64,000 nucleotides of DNA from Sebaldella termitidis ATCC 33386 (GCF_000024405.1 NC_013517.1:3317989-3381988); one strand, 5' to 3'. Positions 15,952 to 29,166 are shown, counted from the first letter of the stretch. A program made the numbers and translations. The notes: a model not told the origin generated them from the letters alone.

Positions 15952-15982
15952 TTGACCCGGACACCGTGTCGCACTTTATAAT
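15952..15982 (+). promoter_or_regulatory. MerR-type promoter with 19-base spacer
   Basis: TTGACC (15952-15957) and TATAAT (15977-15982) are separated by 19 bases, the over-long spacing that MerR proteins correct. The spacer holds the palindrome GACACcGTGTC (15960-15970). It precedes the merR gene itself, implying autoactivation. Confidence 0.75.
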
Positions 15983-16004
15983 TTTAACAGAAAGGAGGCA
16001 CTAA

Positions 16005-16988
16005 TTGAACTTAAAAACTATAGGAGAGGTCTCAAAAAATCTGGGAATTTCCACACGCATGCTTCGATATTATGAAAAAGAAGGACTTATATGGAGCAGA
16101 AAAAAAGAGAACTATGCTTACAGAGTCTATGATGAAGAAACAATTTCACGCTTATATCTGATAATTTTTTTGCGAAAACTGCGTTTCTCATTGAAGGATA
16201 TTGCTATACTACTCTCTTCAAGCGATATTCAGAATATTACAGGGATTTTTAGCAAAAATATCGATGAAATAAATAACGAAATCAATGCACTCTCTACTAT
16301 CAGAATAATACTTAAAAATTTTATTGCAAAACTGAAGAAAAATTCAGATTCAGAGTTAAATCTTTTTTTGCTGAATAATGAAATTGCAGATAAGATAGGG
16401 ATATTCCTGAGTCCGAAAAGGAATGAATTAAAGGAGGAAAAATTTATGGATGAGCTAAATAACGCAGGAAAAGAATTCTCAAAACTAAAAAATGTAAGGA
16501 TTATTTATCTCCCGCCGTTTACAGCTGCCGCCAGCCACTACATAGGAGAAAATCCGGAAGAAAATGCCGAAAAGCCGCTAAGAGATTTTATAAAGAAAAA
16601 AAGATTATTCGATACAAAACCTGATTCACGTGTCTTTGGTTTTAACCATCCTAGCCCATCGCATGAAAATGCATATTACGGATATGAATTCTGGGTTACA
16701 ATCCCTGATGATATGGAGGTCGAAAGACCCCTGACTAAAAAGAAATTTGACGGCGGATTATATGCAGTTCATACTATTAACATGGGTGATTTTCATGAAT
16801 GGGAATGGCTTATGAAATGGGTACAGGAAAGCCCGCATTACTTAGAAAACTACAGAGATGAAGCAGACGAATGTATGGGCGGACTTTTGGAAGAAGCATT
16901 AAATTTCGTATACCACGTATCTAATGATATAGAGAAAGTAAAAGCTGAACATCAGCTTGACTTATACTATCCCATAAAAAGAAAATAG
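16005..16988 (+). CDS. MerR family regulator with GyrI-like effector-binding domain
   Basis: 327 residues from a TTG start at 16005 (AAAGGAGG eight bases upstream). The N-terminal ~70 residues are a MerR winged helix (IGEVSKNLGISTRMLRYYEKEGLI). A helical linker covers about 75-125. The C-terminal half (about 160-325) resembles the GyrI-like small-molecule binding domain: AASHYIGENPEENA, YYGYEFWVTIPDD, GLYAVHTI and WLMKWVQES. This is the architecture of drug-sensing activators such as BmrR or TipA. The gene has its own MerR-type promoter. No transporter target is adjacent, so it may mainly bind and respond to a drug itself. Confidence 0.88.
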   Translation: MNLKTIGEVSKNLGISTRMLRYYEKEGLIWSRKKENYAYRVYDEETISRLYLIIFLRKLRFSLKDIAILLSSSDIQNITGIFSKNIDEINNEINALSTIRIILKNFIAKLKKNSDSELNLFLLNNEIADKIGIFLSPKRNELKEEKFMDELNNAGKEFSKLKNVRIIYLPPFTAAASHYIGENPEENAEKPLRDFIKKKRLFDTKPDSRVFGFNHPSPSHENAYYGYEFWVTIPDDMEVERPLTKKKFDGGLYAVHTINMGDFHEWEWLMKWVQESPHYLENYRDEADECMGGLLEEALNFVYHVSNDIEKVKAEHQLDLYYPIKRK

Positions 16989-17013
16989 AAAATTTTATCT
17001 GCTTAATAATAAG

Positions 17014-17070
17014 AAAATCCATATAGAAAAATCATCGGCATTTCAGCTGATATACTCTATATGGATTTTT
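17014..17070 (+). terminator. Terminator after the MerR/GyrI-like gene
   Basis: AAAATCCATATAG (17014-17026) pairs with CTATATGGATTTT (17057-17069); TTTTT follows. Confidence 0.8.
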
Positions 17071-17081
17071 ATATTCCAAAA

Positions 17082-17107
17082 TAAAAAAAGAGCCTGAAAA
17101 ACAGGCA
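17082..17107 (-). terminator. rRNA operon terminator
   Basis: On the minus strand GCCTG pairs with CAGGC across five T residues and a T run follows, immediately after the 5S rRNA. Confidence 0.8.
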
Positions 17108-17115
17108 AAAAAAAA

Positions 17116-17231
17116 GCTTGGCGAAGACCTATATTCCCTAGAAGTAAATCTAAGTATTGTCGGCGCAAACAGGCTTAACTACCAGGTTCGAAATGTATCT
17201 GGGTGTACCTCTGTCGCTATGTTCACCAAGC
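17116..17231 (-). rRNA. rrf: 5S ribosomal RNA
   Basis: About 116 bases. The ends CTTGGTGA and CGCCAAG pair as helix I. The internal CGAACCTGG and GTTAAGCCTG segments are typical of 5S. It is the last gene of the minus-strand rRNA operon. Confidence 0.93.
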
Positions 17232-17248
17232 AAGGATTGTCTTAAAAA

Positions 17249-17275
17249 GACAATGAGAAATAAATAGTAGGATAG
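17249..17275 (-). other. 3' arm of the 23S precursor processing stem
   Basis: This 23S-5S spacer sequence is complementary over about 26 bases to the 16S-23S spacer at 20260-20285 (GACAATGAGAAATRAATAGTAGG on opposite strands). The 23S precursor therefore folds into a long stem for RNase III or Mini-III cutting. Confidence 0.75.
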
Positions 17276-17311
17276 ATATCCATCAGTAAAAACGGTATAT
17301 ATTTTTTAAAA

Positions 17312-20238
<2,927 letters not shown>

Positions 20239-20361
20239 TCTTTTTTACTTTCTTTCTTTCTACCTACTATTCATTTCTCATTGTCCAATTTTAACACTTT
20301 TAGTTGATTGTTCAAGGAACAATCAAAATAAAAGAAGAAGCTGCCATCTTATTTCTCCTTA
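20239..20361 (-). other. 16S-23S spacer without tRNA
   Basis: Only about 120 bases. It contains the 5' arm of the 23S stem (20260-20285), a GATTGTTC/GAACAATC hairpin near 20307-20325, and 20325-20341, which pairs with the 16S leader at 21919-21935. No tRNA fits in it. Confidence 0.75.
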
Positions 20362-21877
<1,516 letters not shown>

Positions 21878-21918
21878 TATTTATTTCCACTACCTTAATC
21901 TTTTCTTTCTTGGCGTTT

Positions 21919-21935
21919 GCTTCTTCTTCTATTTT
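21919..21935 (-). other. 5' arm of the 16S precursor processing stem
   Basis: The leader segment AAAATAGAAGAAGAAGC (minus strand) pairs with GCTTCTTCTTTTATTTT just after the 16S 3' end (20325-20341). Confidence 0.65.
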
Positions 21936-21976
21936 CATTGTCCTTTTGCCTAGCATTTTTTCTGCTGACAAGGAAT

Positions 21977-22005
21977 ATACTACCAAATCTAAAAAGTTTT
22001 GTCAA
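21977..22005 (-). promoter_or_regulatory. rRNA operon promoter
   Basis: TTGACA (22000-22005), a 17-base spacer and TAGTAT (21977-21982) on the minus strand, giving a leader of roughly 95 bases before 16S. Only this single strong promoter is obvious. Confidence 0.7.
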
Positions 22006-22443
22006 CGACTTTTTTTTATTTTTTTTGTTTTTTTTTATTTCATATTATCTAAGTACTGATTTTATTGACTTTATCATTTTAAAAAAAATTGATTTTTCTT
22101 GCTTATCTTACTGTCTCCTCTGTTTTTCTTTTATTATTTTTCATTAATTATTTTTATATTTCAAATATTTTTTTATTTTTTTTAAATATTAGTGTTTTAT
22201 TTCTTTACACCGGGTCTATATATAGTTATGATTTTATTTTATTCCCTATTATATTTTTTTACTACCTTATTATATTGTAATTTATATTTTTTTAGATACA
22301 TTATTATCATACTGCTGTTTCTGCATTAATTCATCGATTATGTACTTTTTATCAACAGATGTAAATTTTTGTAATTATACTTTTCAAAACTTCTAAATTG
22401 TTTTTATCGAATTATAGGTTATCATTATAATGGGTGAGATAAT
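22006..22443. other. Very AT-rich region between the rRNA promoter and the PRD operon
   Basis: No gene seen. It is long T-rich tracts on the plus strand, which probably act as an UP-element region for the rRNA promoter. A TATAAT at about 22424 could be the -10 of the PRD operon, but its -35 box is weak. Confidence 0.45.
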
Positions 22444-24501
22444 ATGAAAATTAATAGCCGGTTGTTAAAAATTGTTAATTTTTTGTACCATAATAACCCG
22501 ACTAACATCAAAGAAATTGCTCGCTCTCTTGATATAAGCGAACGTGCTGTCAGATACGAAATAGATAATTTTAATTTTATACTGGAAATGAATAATGTCC
22601 CCGGAGTGCAAAAGCTTCCTATGGGTACTCTGAAAATTGATAAAAACTTCTTCAACACGAAATATGTTCCTTTGCTAAAAGATATTGTAAAAGAAACTAA
22701 GGAAAACAGAAGCAGCTTTATCAAATTTTTATTTCTTGCCGAAAATTCTATTAATATTTCTCAGACAGCAAAAAAGCTTGGTATCAGCAGAGCAACAGTG
22801 AAAAATGATTTATTAGGGTTAGAAGATGAATTTAGAATGAATAATGTTATATTAGAAGGTCAGAACATTATTTCTTCTGAAAAAAATACAAGAGATTACT
22901 TGTTAAAATGTTTTTCCAAAGATATAAACGCACTGTACTACTTTGTCCCTGAAAAAAACGAACTTATTTATTCGTATCTTTCAGAGAGAATAAGTACGCT
23001 TTATATTGATGCAGTAAAAGAATTTATACAGCAGATAATAAATATTTTTAAAAATACTGATAATGCCTTTTACGAATTTATATTTGCCTACATTATAATC
23101 ACTATATTAAGAGTAAAAGAAAATAGAAGTTTATGTGATATCAAAAACGAAAATTTTCTCGAAAATATAGAAGAATACCATATTATTACTGAGCAGGCAG
23201 AGTCTTTGGAAAGCTCCCTTGGTATCAGATTCAGTAAAGTGGAAAAACTACAGTTAACAGATTATATTTTAGGTTTTGTTTCTTATTCATATAATACTTC
23301 TGTTTTAGAAAACTGGATAGAAATCGAAATTTTTGTTAAAGATCTGATCGCTTTGGTCAATGAGGATATTGACTATAATATCCTTCATGACGAACAGCTT
23401 GCCGAAGGTCTTCTAAATCATATGAAACCTCTTATTTACAGATTGAAAAATAATTTTTCCATAAACAGCGATATTCATATAAAAGCTGTAGAGGAACATT
23501 TTAATATTTTTTATCTGGTAAAAAAATCTCTTAGCAAATTTAATTCCATAATCTGTAAAGAAATATCAGATTCGGAAATAGCACTTTTAACACTTCATTT
23601 TTTAGCTTCTATTGAGAGAAATAAAAATAAGAGCGGTAATTATAATAAGAATATTCTTCTGGTCTGCTACGGCGGTTATGGGACTTCTATGCTTGTAAAA
23701 GACAATCTTGAACAAAATTATCACGTAAAAATTGAAAGTGTAATTTCTTATTTTCAGCTTTCAAATTATGATCTTTCTGATATAGATTATATAATCAGTA
23801 CTGTTAAGCTGAAAAACAGGCTTTTATACCCTGAAAAACCTAAAATTATTGAAATAACTCCGTTTTTTTCCATTGAGGACCAAAAAACTCTTGAAGAAAA
23901 CTATATATTTAAGAAAAAAAACAATGAAATAAGAGTATCTGTAAATGAAATAGTAACAATTGTCAAAAAATATGCGACTATTCATAACCCTGAAAGTCTA
24001 AACCATGAACTTGTAAAGATTTTTAATAAAGAAACACTTTATCCGGCGAAGGAAAATAAATTTATGGATTATATCTCACCCGATAAAATTCAATATACTG
24101 AAAGTGTAAAAGACTGGAAAGAAAGTATTTTTCTGGCCGGAAGCGATCTTTTACAGTCCGGTTACATCAATAATTCATATATAGAAGAAATCATTAATGT
24201 AACGGAAACTTTTGGTGCATACTTTGTTTTAGGTAACAAAATAGCCATTCCACACGGACAGCTGGCAAAAAATGTTTATAAAAACGGAATTAACATACTT
24301 TATATAAAAAAGCCTGTTACTTTCCCGAATAATAAAAAGGTTTCCCTTATATTTTTTATGGCTGCACTGGAGAAGAATGCACATTTAAACAGCCTTGCCT
24401 CTATTCTTGGGCTGGCAAAAAATAAAAATTTTTTATTAAGTTTAGAAAAGATAAATAATAATATTGAGCTTTTCAATTTAATTGAACAATATTCGGAGTG
24501 A
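22444..24501 (+). CDS. PRD-containing PTS-controlled transcriptional regulator (HTH-PRD-PRD-EIIB-EIIA)
   Basis: 685 residues with full LicR/MtlR-type layout. Winged helices lie at about 5-60 and 85-135 (IKEIARSLDISERAVRYEID; ISQTAKKLGISRATVKNDL), then two PRDs (about 175-395). The EIIB-like domain is at about 400-490, with Cys in LLVCYGGYGTS. The C-terminal EIIA domain (about 545-680) keeps the phosphorylatable His in KIAIPHGQ. It is the first gene of the operon and its stop is nine bases before the EIIA gene's ATG. It presumably activates the operon when the sugar drains phosphate from the PTS. Confidence 0.92.
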   Translation: MKINSRLLKIVNFLYHNNPTNIKEIARSLDISERAVRYEIDNFNFILEMNNVPGVQKLPMGTLKIDKNFFNTKYVPLLKDIVKETKENRSSFIKFLFLAENSINISQTAKKLGISRATVKNDLLGLEDEFRMNNVILEGQNIISSEKNTRDYLLKCFSKDINALYYFVPEKNELIYSYLSERISTLYIDAVKEFIQQIINIFKNTDNAFYEFIFAYIIITILRVKENRSLCDIKNENFLENIEEYHIITEQAESLESSLGIRFSKVEKLQLTDYILGFVSYSYNTSVLENWIEIEIFVKDLIALVNEDIDYNILHDEQLAEGLLNHMKPLIYRLKNNFSINSDIHIKAVEEHFNIFYLVKKSLSKFNSIICKEISDSEIALLTLHFLASIERNKNKSGNYNKNILLVCYGGYGTSMLVKDNLEQNYHVKIESVISYFQLSNYDLSDIDYIISTVKLKNRLLYPEKPKIIEITPFFSIEDQKTLEENYIFKKKNNEIRVSVNEIVTIVKKYATIHNPESLNHELVKIFNKETLYPAKENKFMDYISPDKIQYTESVKDWKESIFLAGSDLLQSGYINNSYIEEIINVTETFGAYFVLGNKIAIPHGQLAKNVYKNGINILYIKKPVTFPNNKKVSLIFFMAALEKNAHLNSLASILGLAKNKNFLLSLEKINNNIELFNLIEQYSE

Positions 24502-24506
24502 GAAAA

Positions 24507-24962
24507 ATGAAATTAAACGAACTTTTTACTGAAAAAAATGTAGAGCTGGATATGATTGCAGAATATCCTGAAGATATTATCAGAGCCGGAGGAAATCTTT
24601 TATTGAAAAACGGTTCTGTCCGGGAAGGTTATATCGATGAAATGCTTAACAGCTATGAAAAAATCGGGGCATATATGGTTATTTCCCCCGGAATAGCAAT
24701 TCCCCATGCAAGACCTGATTCTTCCGTCATAAAATCAGGTATCTCCTTTATACGCCTGAAAAACCCGGTTTATTTCGGACATCCTGAAAATGATCCTGTT
24801 ACTCTTGTCTTTTCCATTGCGGGTACCAGCGGGGATAATCACATAGAACTTATCCAGTCGCTAAGTGAGATTTTATTTGACAAAAATATTGTAAACAGCC
24901 TTTATACGGTGAAAAATAAAGAAGACTTTCTGAAATTATTATCTGAGAAGGAGGGAAAATAA
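24507..24962 (+). CDS. PTS EIIA component, mannitol/fructose/ascorbate type
   Basis: 151 residues from the ATG at 24507, eight bases after GGAG; a GTG at 24498 is in frame but too close to that site. The active-site motif GIAIPHARPDSSV places the phosphorylated His at about residue 66. It accepts phosphate from HPr and passes it to the EIIB encoded next. The stop overlaps the next start (TAATG). The same EIIA fold is also fused to the regulator upstream. Confidence 0.9.
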   Translation: MKLNELFTEKNVELDMIAEYPEDIIRAGGNLLLKNGSVREGYIDEMLNSYEKIGAYMVISPGIAIPHARPDSSVIKSGISFIRLKNPVYFGHPENDPVTLVFSIAGTSGDNHIELIQSLSEILFDKNIVNSLYTVKNKEDFLKLLSEKEGK

Positions 24963-25234
24963 TGAGAATAATAACAGTCTGCGGAATGGGATTTGGTACA
25001 AGTCTTATGCTGCTTATGAGTATACAGAAAATCGGAACAAAATATAATATGAGTATTACCGGGGAAGCTGTAGATCTCTCATCATTACACGGATTAAAAG
25101 CTGACCTGATAGTAGCTTCTTCTGAGATAGCAAAGGAAATCAGAGATTCTGATATTCCCGTTATCGGCATTACCAATATGCTTGACGAAGATGAAATCGA
25201 AGCAAAAGTAATACCCGTACTGCAAAATTTATAA
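24962..25234 (+). CDS. PTS EIIB component, ascorbate (SgaB/UlaB) type
   Basis: 90 residues. The P-loop-like phosphocysteine motif is at the N-terminus (VCGMGFGTSLML, Cys7). The length and small Rossmann-like fold match the lactose/cellobiose-galactitol-ascorbate EIIB family. It transfers phosphate from EIIA to the substrate during passage through the EIIC encoded 39 bases downstream. Confidence 0.9.
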   Translation: MRIITVCGMGFGTSLMLLMSIQKIGTKYNMSITGEAVDLSSLHGLKADLIVASSEIAKEIRDSDIPVIGITNMLDEDEIEAKVIPVLQNL

Positions 25235-25273
25235 TATTATATAACACTATCTAAAAAGGAGGTTTTTAGAATC

Positions 25274-26548
25274 ATGGAATCTTTATTATATCACGTAATC
25301 AGTATCCTCAAAAATCCGGCTTTTGTTCTGGGAATTATCGCATTCATAGGACTTTTGTCTCTGAAAAGAAGCTTTTCCGACTGTATAAAAGGTACAGTAA
25401 AAACTATACTGGGTTTTCTTATTCTACAGGTTGGGGCAGGTGCTATAGTAGGCGCCCTTATACCTTTCAGCACTCTTTTTACAGCAGCTTTCGGTTTTAC
25501 GGGAATAGTAGCGGAAGATAACTCTTTAGTAGCGGCAGTCCAGCAGTTTCTTGGTATTGAAACTGCCTTAATCATGCTTTTTTCATTTATTATAAATATT
25601 CTTCTGGCAAAATTTACTAAATGGAAATATATTTTTCTTACAGGACATATGATGTTTTCCTTTGCGGGAACAATGGCGATTTTATTTGACCAAATGGGAT
25701 TTTCAAGAATACAGATTATAATTTTCGGTTCAATAATACAGGGAATATCAATGGTTCTCTTCCCGGCTATATCACAGCCTATGGTTAGAAAGGTTACTGG
25801 TAATGATAATGTAGCCTTTGGTTTTTGGGGAAGTTCCCTTGTTACATTCTGCGGATATCTCGGAGGGCTTGTAGGTAATAAGGAGCAGTCTTCGGAAGAT
25901 GTAAAAGTTTCTAATAAACTGGACTTTTTGAAAGATATGGGAGTTCTTATGTCTATTGTAATGGTCTGCGTTTATCTGGTAACATCTATATTCGCAGGAA
26001 AAGAAAATCTTATAGAAATTACAGGTGAAAGTTCTGTGGTTTCATTCAGTCTTATGACTGCCCTGAATTTTGTTGCAGGTATTCTGGTATTATTACAGGG
26101 AGTCAGAATGTTTCTTGGTGAAATCGTACCTGCATTTAAAGGTTTTTCGGATAAAATAGTTCCGGGAGCAAAACCGGCACTTGATGTTCCTATTTTTTAC
26201 TCTTATGCTCCTATTGCAGTTACTATAGGCTTTCTATCTGCCATGGCTGGAGGAATACTGGTAACATTTATATCAAAGTTTCTGCCGGTTACTGTACTGC
26301 CGAGTGTTATTGGTCTTTTCTTCATGGGCGGAGCAGCAGGTGTTTTTGGTAATACAACAGGCGGAAGAAGAGGAGCTGTAGTTTCCGGTTTCCTTTTAGG
26401 CTTTCTGTTTTCGCTTATTATAGCACTTGCCTACCCGTTACTGGATTTGAGTTCATATAACATACAGGGTCTCTGGTTTGCTTCCACAGATGCAATAATA
26501 GTAGTAGTTATTATAAGGGTTATAGGATTTATATTTGGTATCAAATAA
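25274..26548 (+). CDS. PTS EIIC component, ascorbate (SgaT/UlaA) family
   Basis: 424 residues and about 11 hydrophobic segments. The N-terminal AFIGLLSLKRSFSDCIKGTVKTILGFLILQVGAGA region and GGRRGAVVSGFLLGFLFSLI near the C-terminus are family hallmarks. UlaA-type permeases carry ascorbate or related sugar acids and lactones, which fits the lactonase-like enzyme encoded next. It has AAAGGAGG upstream. Substrate is inferred, not shown. Confidence 0.9.
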   Translation: MESLLYHVISILKNPAFVLGIIAFIGLLSLKRSFSDCIKGTVKTILGFLILQVGAGAIVGALIPFSTLFTAAFGFTGIVAEDNSLVAAVQQFLGIETALIMLFSFIINILLAKFTKWKYIFLTGHMMFSFAGTMAILFDQMGFSRIQIIIFGSIIQGISMVLFPAISQPMVRKVTGNDNVAFGFWGSSLVTFCGYLGGLVGNKEQSSEDVKVSNKLDFLKDMGVLMSIVMVCVYLVTSIFAGKENLIEITGESSVVSFSLMTALNFVAGILVLLQGVRMFLGEIVPAFKGFSDKIVPGAKPALDVPIFYSYAPIAVTIGFLSAMAGGILVTFISKFLPVTVLPSVIGLFFMGGAAGVFGNTTGGRRGAVVSGFLLGFLFSLIIALAYPLLDLSSYNIQGLWFASTDAIIVVVIIRVIGFIFGIK

Positions 26549-26566
26549 TTTTAGGAGGAAATATAA

Positions 26567-27481
26567 ATGAAAAAAATAAGAACAATTCTGGGAGATATCG
26601 AAAGGGAGAAACTTGGCTTTACATATACACATGAGCATCTGATTGCAGTTCCTCCTGTGCATCAAAAAGACAGAGATCTGGAATTAAATGATTATTATAA
26701 ATCTTACTCGGAACTTTTGAAATTTAAAGAAGCAGGCGGACAAACCCTTGTGGAAGCCTCTACTCTGGACTACGGACGAAGTGTAAAACAAATGCGGCAA
26801 ATGTCTGTTGATTCCAAAATAAATGTAGTTTTCACCACAGGATTTAATAAACACATTTATTACCCTGAATGGGTTTCTGAAAAAAGTATAGAGGAAATCA
26901 CTGAAATACTTACCGGCGATGTTATGAACGGCGCAGAAGGAACAGATTCCAAAGCAGGCTTTCTAAAAGGCGGTGCATGGTATAACCTGATCCACCCGCT
27001 CGAGGAAAAGACAACTATTGCCATAGGAAAGGCAGCTGTTATTACCGGAGCTCCTGTATGGCTTCATACAGAAGCCGGTACAATGGGAATGGAGATGCTT
27101 GACATACTTGAAGAAGAAAATGTCGATCTGACTAAAGTAGCAGTCGGACACTCAGACCGAAATGCTGATTTATTTTATCATCTGGAGCTTTTAAAAAGAG
27201 GAGCATATGTTCAGTTTGACGGAGTCGGTAAGGTAAAATACTATCCTGACAGCACGCGTATAGAGCTTATCAAAGGTATAATAGATGCCGGTTTTGAAGA
27301 CAAGCTTCTTATTTCAGGTGATATGGGACGTCAGTCTTATCTTCATTCATATGGAGGCGGACCGGGATTTGAATTTATAATAAAAAAATTCATTCCTAGA
27401 ATGCAGGCTGAAGGTATCAGCAATGAAATAATAGCAAAAATTTTCCTGAAAAACCCTGCTGACTGGCTTGCACAATTCTAA
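26567..27481 (+). CDS. Phosphotriesterase-family hydrolase (COG1735), probable sugar-lactone phosphate lactonase
   Basis: 304 residues, an amidohydrolase-fold TIM barrel with two metals. Visible ligands are His-x-His in YTHEHL (~22-24), a probable carboxylated Lys in LKGGAWYN (~138), His in WLHTEAG (~167), His in VGHSDRN (~195) and Asp in SGDMGRQ (~252). The ending GGGPGFEFIIKKFIPRM is typical of the PTE-homology group. Mycoplasma members encoded beside ascorbate-type PTS genes have been reported to hydrolyse pentono-1,4-lactone 5-phosphates, so a phosphorylated lactone imported by the preceding EIIABC is the best guess. Confidence 0.82.
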   Translation: MKKIRTILGDIEREKLGFTYTHEHLIAVPPVHQKDRDLELNDYYKSYSELLKFKEAGGQTLVEASTLDYGRSVKQMRQMSVDSKINVVFTTGFNKHIYYPEWVSEKSIEEITEILTGDVMNGAEGTDSKAGFLKGGAWYNLIHPLEEKTTIAIGKAAVITGAPVWLHTEAGTMGMEMLDILEEENVDLTKVAVGHSDRNADLFYHLELLKRGAYVQFDGVGKVKYYPDSTRIELIKGIIDAGFEDKLLISGDMGRQSYLHSYGGGPGFEFIIKKFIPRMQAEGISNEIIAKIFLKNPADWLAQF

Positions 27482-27495
27482 GGAGTATGATTAAA

Positions 27496-28230
27496 ATGAA
27501 AAATTTTGAAATAGAATTTATGACAAGAACCGAAGTAGAAGAGCATCTTGTCAAAAACCCTGTTATGATTCTTCCTGTAGGTTCTACCGAACAGCATGGT
27601 TTTCATCTGCCTCTGGGAACTGATACTATTCTTGCAAAAGCCCTTGCAAGAATGGTTGCCCCTAGAATAAACTCACTTATAATTCCTGCACTTTATTACG
27701 GTTATTCATGGGTATGGCACAAAATTCCCGGGACTATAACTCTGGAACAGGAGCATTTTAAAACTGTTTTAAAAGACATAGCCAAAAGTGTGGAAACATA
27801 CGGAACAAAACTTTTAATTATAATTAACGGACATGATGCCAATAATCAATCCCTGAAATATACAGTAAGAGAAATGAAGTACCAGACTGATATGAAAATA
27901 CTTTACTTTTTCTATCCAAATTTTTCTGAAATTTATAAAAAATATTGTGAATCAGAAATACAAAATGGTCTGTTTCATGCGGAGGAATTTGAAACTTCAC
28001 TTATGCTTGCAGAAAATGACAAGCTTGTAGATATGACAAAAGCAGTAAAGGAATATCCGGACTATCCACCGTTATATTCACATACCAGCGAAATACTCGG
28101 AGATATAAGTAAAAGTGGTGTTTTTGGAGATGCTACCGCTGCCGGTAAAGAAAAAGGGCAAAAGATGTTTGAGGAGTTTGCCGACGAAATCTGTAAGGCT
28201 GTAAGTCTTTTAACAAATAATAAACTATAG
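27496..28230 (+). CDS. Creatininase-family metal-dependent amidohydrolase
   Basis: 244 residues from the ATG at 27496 (AGGAG ten bases upstream; an ATG at 27487 sits too close to it). Family motifs are clear: LPVGSTEQHGFHLPLGTDT (~28-46, with Glu, His and Asp ligands), INGHDANNQS (~112-121) and HAEEFETSLML (~160-170). The family opens cyclic amides or hydrolyses amides (creatinine, mycofactocin and riboflavin precursors). In a PTS operon this is unexpected: the substrate may contain an amide, or the enzyme may act as another lactonase or epimerase-like step. It sits between the lactonase-like gene and the aldolase gene with very short gaps. Confidence 0.85.
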   Translation: MKNFEIEFMTRTEVEEHLVKNPVMILPVGSTEQHGFHLPLGTDTILAKALARMVAPRINSLIIPALYYGYSWVWHKIPGTITLEQEHFKTVLKDIAKSVETYGTKLLIIINGHDANNQSLKYTVREMKYQTDMKILYFFYPNFSEIYKKYCESEIQNGLFHAEEFETSLMLAENDKLVDMTKAVKEYPDYPPLYSHTSEILGDISKSGVFGDATAAGKEKGQKMFEEFADEICKAVSLLTNNKL

Positions 28231-28240
28231 GGTGAAATAT

Positions 28241-28855
28241 ATGATAAATTCTAAAATAACCGGAATATTCAGAAATATAGACGAAAGTAAGATTGTCAAA
28301 ACTGCCGAGATCCTCATTAATAATAATATTAATACCTTTGAGGTCTCTTATAATTCACATGATGCGATAAAGCAGATAAAACTTTTGAAAGAGCATTATC
28401 CGGATGCTAAAATCGGAGCTGGGACTATTTTGAATATAGAAGATCTGAAAAAGATAACTTCAGAGACAGAACTGGATTTTATTTTTACTCCCTCTGTCAA
28501 TGAAGAGGTTCTTAAATATTCCAAAAAAAATAATATAAATCTTATTCCGGGTGTTTTTTCTCCCAGTGAGGTTGCACTATGTCTGAATTACGGCTTCAGA
28601 CTTCTGAAACTGTTTCCAGCAGAAAATCTCTCGGAAACTTATGTAAAAAATTTGAAAGGTCCCTTTAATAATGCTGATTTTATTGCTGTAGGCGGTGTTA
28701 CCAAAGATAATATCATGTCTTTTTTCAAAATGGGCTATCTTGGTGTGGGGATGGGTTCAAGTCTTATAAAAACTGATTTTTTGAAAAACAATGACTGGGA
28801 TTCTTTAGACAAGCATATTAAGGATACGCTGAAAGCAATAGATGAATTTTTATAG
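28241..28855 (+). CDS. KDPG/KHG aldolase-family enzyme
   Basis: 204 residues from the ATG at 28241 (GGGTG six bases upstream; a GTG at 28232 lies on that site). The class I aldolase pattern is present: FEVSYNS, IGAGTI (~60-65), DFIFTPSVNEEVL, LIPGVFSPSE, the Schiff-base Lys in LLKLFPAE (~127) and VGGV at the phosphate site. Family members split 2-keto-3-deoxy-6-phosphogluconate or similar 2-keto acids to pyruvate and an aldehyde phosphate. As last gene of the operon it presumably makes the final cleavage of the acid produced by the upstream hydrolases. No dehydratase is seen in the window, so the route is incomplete here. Confidence 0.88.
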   Translation: MINSKITGIFRNIDESKIVKTAEILINNNINTFEVSYNSHDAIKQIKLLKEHYPDAKIGAGTILNIEDLKKITSETELDFIFTPSVNEEVLKYSKKNNINLIPGVFSPSEVALCLNYGFRLLKLFPAENLSETYVKNLKGPFNNADFIAVGGVTKDNIMSFFKMGYLGVGMGSSLIKTDFLKNNDWDSLDKHIKDTLKAIDEFL

Positions 28856-28966
28856 ACTTTTGAAAAATAAGAAATATATAAATTCAGGTAATTTTTTCCT
28901 AACTGATATAACAGTGGTCTTAATTTACCTGATCTGTTGTATCAGAACCTTATAAAATATAAAATC

Positions 28967-28997
28967 AAAATCAGAAGCATGGAGCTTCTGATTTTAT
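28967..28997 (+). terminator. Terminator of the lactone-type PTS operon
   Basis: AAAATCAGAAGC (28967-28978) pairs with GCTTCTGATTTT (28984-28995) over a five-base loop. Confidence 0.8.
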
Positions 28998-29102
28998 GAT
29001 ACATTATATTTTCCGTTCTTTAAGTTTTTTTACTTTTCAAATGTTTGAAATTATTCCTGAAAAAAGAACTCTCAATAAAAAAATGAACTGTAAAGTATAA
29101 TA

Positions 29103-29141
29103 TTGTTATATCACCTAAATATGATATAATAGTATCATATT
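29103..29141 (+). promoter_or_regulatory. tetR promoter inside a palindromic operator
   Basis: TTGTTA (29103-29108), 16 bases and TATAAT (29125-29130). The -10 box lies inside the perfect inverted repeat AATATGATA / TATCATATT (29118-29126 and 29133-29141, six-base spacer), so the downstream TetR protein probably represses its own gene. Confidence 0.7.
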
Positions 29142-29166
29142 GTAGAAAACAGAGAGGTGAAGCTTT

